From the NCBI GenBank assembly GCA_039654915.1, contig CM077599.1, positions 25,295,501 to 25,359,500 of the forward strand: DNA of 64,000 bases, in the 5' to 3' direction. The notes under the pieces are model-generated. The model saw only the letters and a list, made by a program, of their open reading frames with translations. It was not told the origin of the DNA and searched no databases. Shown piece after piece: positions 1-10,586 of this stretch. The position numbers and the translations under genes were made by a program. The stretch comes from Aquilaria yunnanensis. Its lineage: Eukaryota > Streptophyta > Magnoliopsida > Malvales > Thymelaeaceae. The first letter of the stretch is position 1, and every line of letters starts with the position of its first letter.

Positions 1-421
1 AATCTCTATAATTTGGCATAACCCTGACTTTGTCACTTTTATTTTTAAAAGCTTATACTTTAGCCTTTACTTTTTTTATATTATCCAATAACAATTTTTG
101 AAACTCAAATATATACAGTCCGGTTACTATATTTTAGTAATTTTAAAAATTTTGATATTTTGCCAAAGTTAACTAAGATTTAAAAAAAAATTAATTTTCA
201 TTTATAGAGAAAAAATGCATTTATAAAAAAGAAAAATTGATGATTTAAAATTTCTATTATCTATAAAATGGTAGTAAAAATTGAAATTATTAGAATATAA
301 TTAGCATACATTTTAAATTGAGGTTTCATAAGTTACTATCAGACAATATAAAACAAATAGAGGACACAGTATAAATTTTAAAAAATAAGAGAGTAAAATA
401 TATGTTAGGCTAAGCCCAGGG
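1..421. repeat. Partial foldback (MITE-like) element at window edge
   Basis: The stretch around 30-115 (CACTTTTATTTTTAAAAGC, then TTTATATTATCC) is an imperfect reverse complement of 330-410 (ATATAAAACAAATAGAGGAC, TTTTAAAAAATAAGAGAG). Such arms are typical of a foldback MITE. The left end may lie outside the window and no target duplication can be tested. From 422 to 914 I see only AT-rich sequence without a supported gene. Confidence 0.4.
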
Positions 422-914
422 AGGTTGTTATAAGTTTCCTTTAATTTTTTGTGTTCCTTTCATTCGTTTTTCCCTGCCTTGTTCGTTGTTGACTCGAACC
501 AAGTAACAAATGACATAACTGAAACAAATAAAGGAAGCAAACTTGAACACGGATATCATGTTAAAATATTCAATTTACAACCAATTAATAATAAATAGAA
601 GGGGTTTAACACAATATAAATCCACACGTAATTCCTTAATTGAGGCACTTGGAATTGAACAAAAACAATCTGGAGAAATTTTGTAGATCATTTCCAACAA
701 TAATATGATTCTAATACGGTTAGTTGGGCACGAAGGTAATGTAACTCTTTTATGAATATAACATTGAAGAGCATGAATTAGAAAACTAAAAACATAATTA
801 ATACACACTTATTTAGTTCCCTTACGACACCCATTTAAAAAACCGACTAGCTAAACGCTATACAGATGCGCATGTATATATTGTTTAAAGTTGCTAAAGA
901 CTATATAATCATGT

Positions 915-1415
915 TTAAAAGGGGCGTTCTTCTTCGTAGTTTCCAGGAGGGTAATAGTTGCAACCCACAACCCACCAACCATTGCTACATTTAGCCTTAG
1001 CGCACCCAACTTGGAGGGAGTCACGCCAAACAACCTGGAGGTAGTAATGGCACTCAGCACCAATGCACTTGTTTTGATCATAATTATAAAACCTTTTCTC
1101 ATCAACCCAAAAGCTCACAGCTTGCTCCGGGGTTGGCTCGAAAGGGGTTTGTGCTAAATTCTCACCATACACTTCAGAATTCGAGTGCACAAAATTGTCA
1201 CAATTGGCACTCAAATTTTTGGCGTAGGCCTCAGCGTAGGCAGCAAGGGTGGTATTCCACACCATGGGGCCGACACCCACTTCCGCTCGCGCTGCGTTGT
1301 GAGGTTTGAGGTATTCTTCTGGAGTGTGGTCGGCGGCACCATGGGCGGCTCGACCTAAAGTCACAAAAATGGCGAAAAGAATGGTGATGAGAAATGTTGG
1401 TTTGATCATAGACAT
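915..1415 (-). CDS. Pathogenesis-related protein 1 (CAP superfamily), secreted
   Basis: An intact 166-residue protein of the plant PR-1 family: secreted, sterol-binding, defence-associated apoplastic proteins of about 160-170 residues, usually intronless like this one. A hydrophobic signal peptide covers residues 1 to about 26. The CAP domain follows with HNAARAEVGVGPM (39-51), GENLA (84-88), HYYLQVVW (123-130) and CNYYPPGNY (152-160). The four CAP cavity residues are present (His77, Glu85, Glu106, His123), as are six cysteines (72, 117, 122, 138, 143, 152) expected to pair. The C-terminal CAPE1-like peptide is PPGNYEEERPF, ending in PF where the family usually has PY. A second ATG lies two codons in; either start keeps the signal peptide. 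It is transcribed away from the germin-like genes. Whether it is basic or acidic, salicylate- or development-regulated cannot be told from sequence. Confidence 0.93.
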   Translation of the reverse strand: MSMIKPTFLITILFAIFVTLGRAAHGAADHTPEEYLKPHNAARAEVGVGPMVWNTTLAAYAEAYAKNLSANCDNFVHSNSEVYGENLAQTPFEPTPEQAVSFWVDEKRFYNYDQNKCIGAECHYYLQVVWRDSLQVGCAKAKCSNGWWVVGCNYYPPGNYEEERPF

Positions 1416-2300
1416 GTTTATGTTGGGATTAGGGTAAAAGAATTCTTGACCCGTGCTTGTTCATCTGAATTATAGCAAATGTATGTCCTGCAAAATCTGT
1501 AAAATTAGGCAATTCTTATTTTTAGTGTACTATACGTTCCTAATTATTAACAAGCCAAATTTAGCTACAACGATTGTGGTCTTTGTTAAATATACCCAGC
1601 TATACTTACTGAAATTGTAACACGTTTTGCGAATTGGTCATGTTGAGGGAATAAAATTTTCGATTGGGTGTGTAAATTGCTTTTAGGGTTTCACTTTTTA
1701 TATTATTTTTTGTGTTTGTAAAATTTCGGAAGCTAGTGATGGCTCAAATTTTCGGGGGCGAAAAGCAGGGGATGCGGCTCTTCCTCCCCTTAATTTGGGT
1801 TTGAGCCTCCTTTTTGTCTTTTCCTTAACCTTTAACCCTTAAATTTGTAGTACTTGACTTTTTATACCTGATGCGTGCGGTAAATTAACTAGATATCAAT
1901 AGGAACCGAAAAGAAAAAAAAAAAAAAAAGAAGAAAAGAACGAATCCTAGATAAAATATCCTAATAATATTCTTACTCTTTTGTACCTTGTGGTATAAAT
2001 TTATTCCAGGCTTGTACTTCCATCATAGAAAAAACGTGAATAAAAACGTAAAAAGATGAAATAGCCTTTAAAAGTGAAAAATAAAAATAAATCGTTTAAA
2101 GAAAAACATTGGAAATCTCAAATATTCACACAGCAAAGTCGAAAACCATTCGTTGCCTTAATTATACCATGCCTATTTCTGTCCACGCAAAAGTTGCACA
2201 AAACATTCCTTTAGGTACGTATAATTTATCTCTACATAGTTCTTGCTGTTCTTGCATTACCAATATATATGCTGGCATTTTTCCCAAGCCAAAACAACTG
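1416..2300. other. Intergenic region between PR-1 and first germin-like gene
   Basis: Divergent intergenic DNA. It should contain the PR-1 promoter (reading left) and the far upstream part of the germin-like promoter (reading right). It includes an A-run near 1912-1930. The short open frame at 2109-2309 has no recognisable motif. No RNA gene or transposon end was recognised. Confidence 0.5.
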
Positions 2301-2313
2301 CTACAATAATTTC

Positions 2314-2323
2314 ATATATAAAA
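2314..2323 (+). promoter_or_regulatory. Putative TATA box of germin-like gene 1
   Basis: CATATATAAAA lies about 165 bases before the ATG. A block beginning AAAACTACAGCT just downstream is also found upstream of germin-like gene 3 (near 20240). A CATCTCATCCCC-type block lies at 2417-2430, and related blocks are at 10530-10547 and 20356-20370 upstream of the other two copies. The duplication therefore included promoter sequence. Confidence 0.5.
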
Positions 2324-2486
2324 AAACAACAAAACTACAGCTAATACAATGAGGCCAGCGGCTCCTTCAAGAACAAAGCCAGACTACAAATATGTTCATG
2401 GTTTTGATTTCGAGGCCATCTCATCCCCACCCACAATAAAAAAATAGTAATCACTTTTTCCTTTTTTCTTTTCTATACCTACATCC

Positions 2487-3119
2487 ATGGCGGCTTCCTT
2501 AGCATCCACCAAACATTTTGTTTTCCTTTTCCTAACTTCACTTGCAATCGCCAAACTGGCCTTGGCCGGCGATCCTGACATTCTCTCCGACTTCCTTCTC
2601 CCGCCGGGTAGCACCATCGTCGGTGGCAACTACTTCGCCTATACCGGAATGCGCTTCCTCACGACGGCACCTCCCCCCACCAACTTCACTGAGACCAGGG
2701 TGAGCAAAGTTGAGTTCCTGGCCCTTGAAGGCCAGAGCGTCTCTTCCGCTGTCCTCCGCTTCCCGCCTGGCGAAGTCAACCCGCCGCACACCCACCCACG
2801 CGCCGCCGAGCTCCTCTTCCTCGTCCAGGGCAGCCTCCAAGTTGGGTTCGTGGACACTGCAAACAAGCTCTATACCCAGAGACTGCAGGGCGGAGACCTT
2901 TTTGTGTTCCCCAAAGGGCTCGTCCACTTCCAATACAACCCTGATTCTCAGAAAATGGCTGTCGTCATTTCGGCTTTCGGAAGCGCGAATCCAGGGTTTG
3001 TGCCGCTACCGCCAACGTTGTTCATCACCGGCATTGACGAGAATGTCCTGGCCGAGTCGTTCAAGACCACTGTCGCTACGATTCAAGCTCTAAAGACGGG
3101 TCTTACGCCCAGAGCTTGA
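2487..3119 (+). CDS. Germin-like protein, copy 1 of a tandem array
   Basis: Intact single-exon 210-residue germin-like protein (cupin fold, normally an apoplastic homo-oligomer binding manganese). Signal peptide is residues 1 to about 27 (cleavage before GDPDILSDF). Germin box 1 is PPHTHPRAAELL, giving metal ligands His101, His103 and Glu108; box 2 FPKGLVHFQYN gives His147. One N-glycosylation site is at Asn66 (NFT). The protein has no cysteine at all, so it lacks the N-terminal disulfide of true germins and belongs to the cysteine-free germin-like branch. Oxalate oxidase activity should not be assumed; some relatives are superoxide dismutases. Codons are strongly GC-rich at third positions compared with flanking DNA, which creates long antisense shadow frames. 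A polyadenylation-like AATAAA occurs about 125 bases after the stop (3245-3250). Confidence 0.95.
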   Translation: MAASLASTKHFVFLFLTSLAIAKLALAGDPDILSDFLLPPGSTIVGGNYFAYTGMRFLTTAPPPTNFTETRVSKVEFLALEGQSVSSAVLRFPPGEVNPPHTHPRAAELLFLVQGSLQVGFVDTANKLYTQRLQGGDLFVFPKGLVHFQYNPDSQKMAVVISAFGSANPGFVPLPPTLFITGIDENVLAESFKTTVATIQALKTGLTPRA

Positions 3120-3295
3120 TCCTAAGATACGAAGTAGAACTGATTCTCACGTGTTCTTGGTCATCCCTTAGTGCAAGTACTACTACTTGACCTGGGAGGC
3201 TTTTCCTTGCTGCACCCTGTAATAAGAAAGAAGTTGATGGAGATAATAAACATACTTGACTTAATCCTAAGATATGAAGTAGAACTGATTCTCAC
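3119..3295 (+). repeat. Direct duplication in 3' region of germin-like gene 1
   Basis: The 32-base block starting ATCCTAAGATACGAAGTAG (3119-3150) is repeated with one visible change at 3264-3295. The first copy begins at the last base of the stop codon and the second lies just after the AATAAA. This is a local duplication of 3' flank. Confidence 0.8.
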
Positions 3296-3402
3296 CTTGT
3301 TGCACGTTGTAAAAGGGGTTCTCGACTTCTAATTTCTAAAAGGGCTTTTTTTTCTTTTCTTTTTCTTTTTTTTGCTTTTGTTTCCATTTATATTTATTTT
3401 TT

Positions 3403-3903
3403 GGCCTACAGCCTCTTTTGTCACTTGAACTTTGCCCATTAAGAACTTTTACCCCTTGGACTTCAATTCAGTTCAACTCGCCCATCAAACTTTATAAACT
3501 GAAACCTTTTAATCCTCAGCCCGGTTAAATGAAAAATAATTACTAAAATAAAAATGGAATTGAAAAGTTAGCTAAATCATTTGTTTAATAGTTAACTCTT
3601 ATAAGCAAACAATAAGCATAAAGGCTTCAAATTCACATTTGAGATTGCTCGTATTTCTCTTGTTTTCGACTATAAATTTGTATTAAGCCTTTTTATTGTT
3701 TGCTCACAAGAGTCAATAATTAGGAAAATGATTTACTTATTAGCCCTTCAATTTTTCTTTTAGCACACATTCTTCATTTAATTAGATCGAGGGGCAAAAG
3801 ATCCCAGTTTGTAAAGTTTGAGGGGTGAGTTGAATCGATTCAAAGTTCAGAGGGTAAAAAGTCTAAGTTGACAAAGTTCAGGGGACAAAAGGGGCTTTAG
3901 GCC
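3403..3903. mobile_element. Foldback MITE with about 170-bp inverted arms
   Basis: The left end (GGCCTACAGCCTCTTTTGTC) is the imperfect reverse complement of the right end (GGGGACAAAAGGGGCTTTAGGCC). Pairing continues inward through the ACTTTGCCC, TTTTACCCC and CAAACTTTATAAACTG blocks. It sits between T-runs, so a target duplication would be T-rich and cannot be resolved. Long inverted arms suggest a Mutator-derived MITE. It has no coding capacity. Confidence 0.75.
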
Positions 3904-4033
3904 TTTTTTTTTTTTTTGGTCGATTTATCACTTTTTATGGAAGAACTGATTTGGAGAGAAATTTTATGTTTCTGAGTGGAATCATGGTAATTTGGCATGA
4001 GCCATTCACGGTATTGGCTCTAGAAACTTTGTA

Positions 4034-4367
4034 TTAACCTAAGCCAGCTCACTTATTTTTATTTTTACATCTTTTTTACCTAAAATCAATTTCATTTGAA
4101 AGTCAATGTTATATAAATGTAATAATCATTTGAAAGTAAATTTACATAATATTGTTAAATTTTTATGAGATTTTCTGTTTTAATTCCTTAAATTAGAAAA
4201 ATTCATAAAAAGTTAATAAGATTACAAAAATTATATTTTCAATGGATTATTACAGCTACATTATATTGACTTTTAATTAAAATTAGTTCTAGATAAAAAA
4301 TATATAAAAATAAAAATAAATAATTTTAAAATTAATTAACTTTAGTTAAAATAAACTAGGTGTTAAT
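4034..4367. mobile_element. Foldback MITE family A, copy 1
   Basis: The first half (TTATTTTTACATC, CAATTTCATTTGAAAGTC, ATAAATGTAATAATC) is the imperfect reverse complement of the second half (GGATTATTACAG, TTAATTAAAATTAG, AATATATAAAAATAAAAATA). The same pattern recurs at 4576-4896, 28812-29044, 41766-41905 and 58663-59108. This is therefore a dispersed non-coding family amplified in this genome. Confidence 0.75.
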
Positions 4368-4492
4368 TTGGCCCTTGTTTTTTAGATGATGTTTATTTTG
4401 CAAAGTCTTGAAATTTTAGGGCCCGTCAAAATTGAATATTCCGCTGTCATGGAAACTGGGAAGGGCTTAATCATTTGTTTCTTTTGCCCTGC

Positions 4493-4565
4493 AGATACGA
4501 AAGCCGAGGAGATTGCTGGCTCCAGTTACAAGCCGAAGACAAGGTTCAAGTTACTGCCAAAGTAA
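4493..4565 (+). pseudogene. Orphan terminal-exon-like fragment between two MITEs
   Basis: A pyrimidine-rich tract (TTGTTTCTTTTGCCCTGCAG) resembling a plant splice acceptor ends at 4494. It is followed by a GC-richer open stretch encoding 22 residues that end in KPKTRFKLLPK and a TAA stop (4563-4565). Composition and layout look like the last exon of a gene whose remainder is missing. It is squeezed between two copies of foldback family A. I do not recognise the protein; chance is possible given the length. Confidence 0.35.
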
Positions 4566-4575
4566 GGGCCAATTT

Positions 4576-4896
4576 GTTTTGTCTAAAGTCAACTGACTTT
4601 TTTTAACTTTTTCATCTCTTTTACGTGAAATCAATTTTATTTGAAAGTCAATGTTATGTAGATGCAATAATCAATTTGAAAGTAAATTTTTAGTATATTG
4701 TTAAATTTTTATGAATTTTTCTTTTTTAAGACTTGAAATTAGAAAAATTCATAAAAATTTAGTAAGATTATAAAAATTATATTTTTAATTGATTATTGTA
4801 GCTATATAATATTAGCTTTTAATTAAAATTAGTTTCAAATAAAAAAGATGTAAAAATAAAAAAAAGTCATTTTGTAGTCAACTGGCTAAAGTTGAA
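4576..4896. mobile_element. Foldback MITE family A, copy 2
   Basis: Inverted arms: TTTTGTCTAAAGTCAACTGAC at the left and GTCATTTTGTAGTCAACTGGC at the right. The internal blocks are shared with copy 1 (CAATTTTATTTGAAAGTCAA, GATGCAATAATCA). The right end retains TAGTCAACTGG, giving a well-defined terminus. Non-coding. Confidence 0.75.
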
Positions 4897-4899
4897 ACT

Positions 4900-5720
4900 T
4901 GAAAAAAAATAAATAAATAAAAAGACTTTCGGGTTGTAGAATTCGTGTACGACCAGCGTCAACGTTAATGTTTCAAGTTGGAAAAGTTATTTAATGGTAG
5001 ATTAAGACTCTGTTTAGAAACAGTCTTCATTATTAGTGTTAGAGTTTTGGATAATTTATTTAATAATAAAGATAAAACCATTAGAGCTAAAAATTAAAAG
5101 CTATATTTATATAATTTTTTTTAAACTCTAATGCTAATAACCTATGCTAATACCAAACGAGACCTTAATATTAGGGATTTGAAAAAGGATTCACAGTCAT
5201 TGATAATTTATTCCACATTTTAATATTGATTTTAGACGCTATTCTCAAATGATGCAGTATAGATGGGTTTTGAAGTTTTTAATTGAACTATTGATCTATG
5301 AATATGAATTCATTTTAGAACAACTTTTTATAATTAGTGTTAAAGTTATGAATAATTTATTAATAATGGAGATAAAATCATTAAAGCTAAGCTAAAAGAT
5401 ATATAGTTTTTTTAAAACTTTAATGTTAATTGTTAATGCTATTGCCATTAGATTTAGATAGCTACCCTATATATGCTTTGGTGGATGACTGTAATTGAGT
5501 AATATGGACCCAAGTTGTTTTTTTTTTTTTTTTTTGGTTTTTGTGAATGACAAAACAAAATCTTTTTGAAAATTAATAGAGTACATAAATCCCAGTTCCA
5601 GAGAGACTGCAATAAATCACCCAAACACTTATCACAGTACATAAACTACCTCAACAAACTCCTATAATACATAAAGCTCAACCAAAAATGCTTAAAAATT
5701 TCCTTAACTTTAAAAATTTT
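4900..5720. other. AT-rich stretch, no gene seen
   Basis: Contains an internal repeated theme: AGTGTTAGAGTTTTGGATAATTTATTTAATAATAAAGATAAAACCATTAGAGC-like sequence at about 5035-5090 reappears near 5336-5392. This suggests two degenerate copies of one small element. A T-run lies at 5517-5536. No supported coding region. Confidence 0.35.
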
Positions 5721-6002
5721 GAACGCCCTTACCAAACAACATAAAAAGTTGCAAGCATTAGCCCCAAAAACTCACATCATCCTTGACCTAAAAGAAAAGT
5801 ATAATAAAAGTGTAGTATTTAATCCCTCATTCAATCTTTTCAATTCACCTTTCAATGCCGATCATTTATCCTATGATTCAATCTTCTTTTCCCCCCTTCC
5901 TTTGACCTTTAGTCATATTAAGATTTTCTAAAATGTCCAATGCTAATTCATTATATGCCATTTAAAGGCACCTTAGTAGGAATAGCAAAAGAATTCAAAT
6001 TC

Positions 6003-7010
6003 TCAAAACCCTTCATATCTCAATCTGCATACCCACCACCTTCTAGTACCAAAGTTTCTGGTGTGAATCCGGAACTCACAATCTTTCCTCCACAACTTAT
6101 TCTTTTTTATGGGCAGATCAAAATTTATAACCCCTTGTCCCCATGACTTATCCACCATTTTAGAATTTGTAGGACCTAAGAAAAAATTAATAAAATGCAT
6201 TTGAAAAACTAATTTCCATGGCACCATGATCTTTGTTTTCTTTACACACTTTAGAATCCACACAAGAGATAGAAGACTTGTCATTTGGTGTAGTTTTTTT
6301 TTTACATAATACTAGCTTTTTGGGATCCCTTTTTGAGCCCACCAAAATCCTTCTCGCCTATTAAAAATTTCAAGATTTTCTAACCCATAAGATGAATAAA
6401 CTTGGCCCACACCCATATGAGATTGATAAACCATAACCTATTTGTGTTTGCCGTAGCTGCTTGACTCTTTTTCCTTGCTGTCCAAAGACTCTTCAAATTC
6501 TCCATTACCAAGCTTCACAGCAGCTTTCTCATCTTCACCATTTCTCTTAATATTTCCCATTCATTAACACCATGCCTATTTGTCTTCTTCCATCCAAATG
6601 GACTTCTATTTTCCTTCTCATACTCCAAAGTGTCACCTCCAATAGCCTTATCATGCAAGGTAGATATACTAGTTTGTAGCCCTTTTCTTCTTCTAAATCT
6701 ATCACCATTTTTATCCATTTGATAATGTGTTCACTTCTCTACTACTCTTTGAAAAACATTTAGGCTGCTGCCATTGTCATTGTATGGTCGAGGTATGGAT
6801 CACCATCACTTGCCCCTGAAAAGATTGACAAGAATTTGCCACTGAATAAGAATTTGAGATAGTGCACAACATCTGAAAAATACAATTCCAACCCTTCAAA
6901 CTCCTATACTTTGGAAATATGATGCATGAATGATTTGATTTGGTTAATTCCACCAATTCAAAAAATCTACCGTTATTATTTAATTTTAAAACCAATGCAA
7001 GGATCCTACT
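6003..7010 (-). pseudogene. Decayed retroelement-like coding remnant (antisense)
   Basis: Three open stretches on the minus strand (6003-6284, 6515-6718, 6777-6995) look like pieces of one protein interrupted by stops and shifts. The 5'-most piece has NGRFFELVELTKSNHSCIIFP followed by KGWNCIFQML, a pattern like the repeat-associated domain found upstream of plant retroelement zinc-knuckle proteins. No catalytic motif is visible, so assignment is tentative. Confidence 0.3.
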
Positions 7011-7570
7011 ATTTGATTGGATTTGTTAGTGTCGTCACCCTTAGATGACTTTTCAATAAATTCCTTCTACTTTGAGATGAACTATCAAATTTCTTCTCAT
7101 GCTAAATCAACTGATCCCTGAACTTGGCATCTGATTTCAACAATACAAATGGTATCTTCAAAATTTTCCCACTCAACAAATACATTTTAAGACTTTTGTT
7201 CAATTAAAATGTAAATTTTAGCATCATCAAATCTTATGGCCTTCTAAAATTTTTTAGAGAGAAATGCAGAGCTTTTCACACTAGAACCTAAGTGTCCTTT
7301 TGGTTGTGGTTTGAGTTAGAGCTTGGAGTATAGACCTAAATTTTTAATAAGTTAATTAGAATGTTGGTTTTGTTAGGATTAGCTCTCTATGTATGATATT
7401 AATTGTTGTGCAAACCATCTGAATTGGCCACTTGTCTAACACGTGACTTCGGGAAGATCCTTTTAGTCAAGGCTAGCAGTACATCTAGGGAGTGGTCAAG
7501 AATTTATAGGGGCTCTAAGTTGAACCTTCATATGTAGTCCTAAAGAAGTTCATTCTTTTCCTCCTTGACA

Positions 7571-7578
7571 TCCAGGAG
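7571..7578. repeat. Target-site duplication, left (TCCAGGAG)
   Basis: An eight-base perfect repeat of 9004-9011, the length generated by hAT transposases. Confidence 0.85.
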
Positions 7579-9003
7579 TAGGGATGACAGATGGGTGGGC
7601 GAAATCTGCTACCTATAAATATCCGTTTGTGGCGGGCGACGGGGCAGACATGGGTAACAAAATATACCCATTTGGCGGGTATGGGTGGGTGATAGGTATA
7701 AGGTATCTGTGATAGATTTACCCGTCATACCTGCAAAATTAGAATAGTTAATATACCCTTTCTAATCTAACCCTAAGGTTATCCTTCCTTGCCCGCTTGC
7801 CTCTGCCTCTTAATCATTAGCCACTCGCTACTGTTTGAAAATGGTTTCTTAGAGAAAGGTTTGGTCTTCCTCCGGTGCGACGATCTGTACGATATCTACT
7901 ATGATCTAGGCATCAAGAAGGACCTGAATCGGCTATTGAGAAAGATCATCAACGCCCGCAATCAGCACCTTAAGCACTCCATTGACCTTTCCATGAAGCA
8001 TCGACACCTCCCTAAAGATCTCCAGGCTCGTTCCTATTATAACAACTAGTTTTGCATACGGGAGTATTACGAAATATGTTTTTGTTTAGATTGTGATATG
8101 AGCCTAAATTTAAAATGATTCAGATAATGTAGGAAAAGTTATAAATTCAGGGAAAGGGGAAGAGTTGAAGACAATTGGATAGTAAGAGTGGATGGTTCCT
8201 TATTTGGGATGTTTGTTCTTTGTAGTTCTATAGATAACAGGATTTGATTATTCAAGTTTTTTTGCCTGTAGAGATTATTATTTGGGAGCTATTTTGTAAG
8301 ATAAGAATTTCACTTGTTTATTTTACAAGATAGGCTTCATATATCTGTCTCAAAATTATGATGTTGTTAGATGCTTTCTTAATATGTTGGTATTTTTTAA
8401 TTCTGTGTGGCTTTATCGTATTCATAAGTTGATTATATGAATTGCCTTGGTGATTGATACAAATTAAAATTTTTTAACAAATGCACTGATGAGTATTTTT
8501 GGTTTGTATTGGATGTTGGTCAAGTTTTTTGGGTTTGGCTACCCATGTATAGGATTACCTAAGACCTACATGTATTTTCCTTGGATGTGTTAGAATAGCA
8601 GTTTTTACATACTAGTTTTGTAGTTTTCATTTCATTTTCTTCTTCATTTATGGACACAACAAACATCATTCATGAGCTATCTTCAGGACATGCTTAGTTA
8701 TTTGCTTATTGTTGGATTATTGATGTTATGTAGGCAATCGCATTTGTCGTGCATTTTGTCATGTTTGATTTGTAATGGACAATGGTTTTTGTTCCTTACC
8801 ATTTCTTGGTTGGATCACAGATGTTGTTGGATAAAAATGTTTGTTTATATAATAGGCATGTACGGATTACCCGTGGTGACAGACATGGGTGTGAAATTTT
8901 ACTTGCTGGCTAATACCCACAAATTGGAGGATATCAAACAAATTGCGAGCATGGACGATGGGTAAGGGGTACCTGTGCCTGATCTGCCCCATTGCCATCC
9001 TTA
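7579..9003. mobile_element. Non-autonomous hAT transposon
   Basis: Ends TAGGGATGACAG at the left; the right end read on the opposite strand is TAAGGATGGCAATGGGGCAG, matching the TAGGGNTGNCAA type of plant hAT ends. A perfect 8-bp target duplication TCCAGGAG flanks it. Subterminal regions are GGGT/ACCC rich (GGGCGGGTATGGGTGGG). No transposase is present. Inside, 7789-8049 is an open frame of unusual coding-like quality, listed separately. The insertion is younger than the gag it interrupts. Confidence 0.88.
7789..8049 (+). CDS. Unrecognised open frame carried inside the hAT element
   Basis: 86 codons. From residue about 26 the sequence (RCDDLYDIYYDLGIKKDL, then RLLRKIINARNQHLKH and SMKHRHLPKDLQARSYYNN) has charged, helix-like, protein-like composition and codon use more GC-rich than the surrounding element. 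The first 25 residues are hydrophobic and may only be accidental leader. It resembles an exon captured by a non-autonomous transposon. I do not recognise the family, and there is no evidence that it is expressed. Confidence 0.3.
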   Translation: MPACLCLLIISHSLLFENGFLEKGLVFLRCDDLYDIYYDLGIKKDLNRLLRKIINARNQHLKHSIDLSMKHRHLPKDLQARSYYNN

Positions 9004-9849
9004 TCCAGGAGCTAATTGACCATATTCTTCGAGGGATGACTTTTCATGAACTACCATAGGAACTCCTGTGACAGTTCATTGAAAGAGTCAAATCTCTCAT
9101 TCTTCAGCATCCTGAGCCAGGTCGATGCCACTCTAGAAAGTATAAAGTTAAAAGTCTTATACATGATGGCATTGGTGACTCCCTCCAAGTTCATCAACGT
9201 GGTGCATCTCTACAAATGATTTTCTGGATCTGTTAGTCTGTCATACAGATCCATCTTTGACATCCGAAAGCCATGGGGATCGGTTCTTTCTGGATCTCAT
9301 CTATGAAGGGTTGAACATGCATATATTTGATATTTATCAGTGGTTCCTTTAAAGGTGTACACTCTTCCATCGAGTGCTCATTTTTTCAGCCATTCTTCTA
9401 TTTTGTCCAGCCTTTGAAAGACAGTGTTAATGTTAGTGAACTCCATCTCTTCTTAGATTCTGCTCCTCTACCAATCTTCTAGTGGATCCATTACTCCTTT
9501 AGGCGCAAAGAATCTCCTAGCTATGTCTCTATGGCGGCTCTCCACTCACTTTTCGAGTGCCCGAGCAAGAGCCCTTGAATTTTCTTGTCGTAGTTCTTCC
9601 ACATATATATCCTCTAGCAAGTAATGTTTTAGGGCATTGAATTGCTCGTCTGTCATGATTGTAAGAACATTCCCTCATGCTAGATATTATGGTAAGGGAA
9701 GTAGGTCTTCCTCCTAACTATCATAGCATTCATGATTGACAGGAGGTATTCTTTGTATCCCCTTCAAGGCATTGGCTCTAACATTTTCTTAGTCAATCTC
9801 ACTATTTAGGCATGATATTCTTGTCTCAACCATGTTTGGTGTTTTCACA

Positions 9850-10200
9850 AATTGCGCCAAGTTGATATCCGAAGTACTTGGTGGGATGCTCGAGACCCTT
9901 GGACACAACTACACTTAGTACCAAAGACAAGGTTAGGGGCCCTCGATTTATGTGTCATGTGGAGGACTTTTTAGTACTTAAGTCAATAATGGCCTGAGAA
10001 AAGAGTTTATAGCTTAATAGAAGCTTTAGGCTAATTGGTAGAACGTACACTATCTCCTTATGAAAAAACCTCTTATAGGCTCTAGGTCATGGTGATCATG
10101 GGTGAAACTTCTCTCATTATGTGATCTCTCCCGTCATATAGGGGATTCCCCCCTAACATGCTCCTTACTTGTTAACGGGCAACCCATTAACCTCTTAACC
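9850..10200 (-). repeat. Possible LTR/leader region of the gypsy remnant
   Basis: Upstream of the gag remnant in its own orientation, around 9850-9860, lies CAACTTGGCGCAATTTG, like the TTGGCGCC context of plant primer-binding sites. Beyond it is non-coding sequence. LTR borders and a second LTR were not found, so this is only positional evidence. Confidence 0.3.
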
Positions 10201-10586
10201 CATAAGCAATCCTCCAGTAAGCTTCTCTAGCCCACGAGTAAATCTACAATGTACCTTACAAACAATGGATCAAAGCCCAATAGAGTATCATATGCCATTA
10301 CAAGCTTAAATCTAAACAAAACCAACAAAAACACAACTACAATGCGAGCACCAAGAACAAAAACACAGCTGTAAGACTGCAGATACAATACGAGAACCAG
10401 GCTGCCGGCCGGGGATACCAAGAACAAAGGGTAAAACAATGCGAGCACCAGCCTGCCGGGGTACCAAGAGCAAAGCCCCCACTTGAAAACCAATACAAAT
10501 ATTAGGAACAATCTTTAGTTAATCTCAAAACCATCCCATCCCCCCACCACAGAACTTTTGATTTCCAATTCGTACCAGCAACATAC

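Larger units (their letters stand above)
7440..9850 (-). pseudogene. Ty3/gypsy-type gag remnant split by a hAT insertion
   Basis: On the minus strand, in order: PFIDEIQKEPIP (about 9270-9310), MDLYDRLTDPENHL, a stop, CTTLMNLEGVTNAIMYKTF and LSRVASTWLRMLKNERF (about 9060-9250). Then, after the hAT at 7579-9003, LLDVKEEKNELL and DYI-RFNLEPL continue the same protein (about 7490-7590). This order matches the Retrotrans_gag region of plant Ty3/gypsy elements. Several stops make it inactive. The gag sequence joins cleanly once the hAT and one target-site copy are ignored. No protease, RT or integrase was seen nearby, so it is a fragment. Confidence 0.75.

Noticed and set aside
10021..10070. tRNA-like D-arm sequence GGCTAATTGGTAGAACG
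   Set aside because: No T-arm (GGTTCGAATCC-type) or acceptor stem at the right distance.
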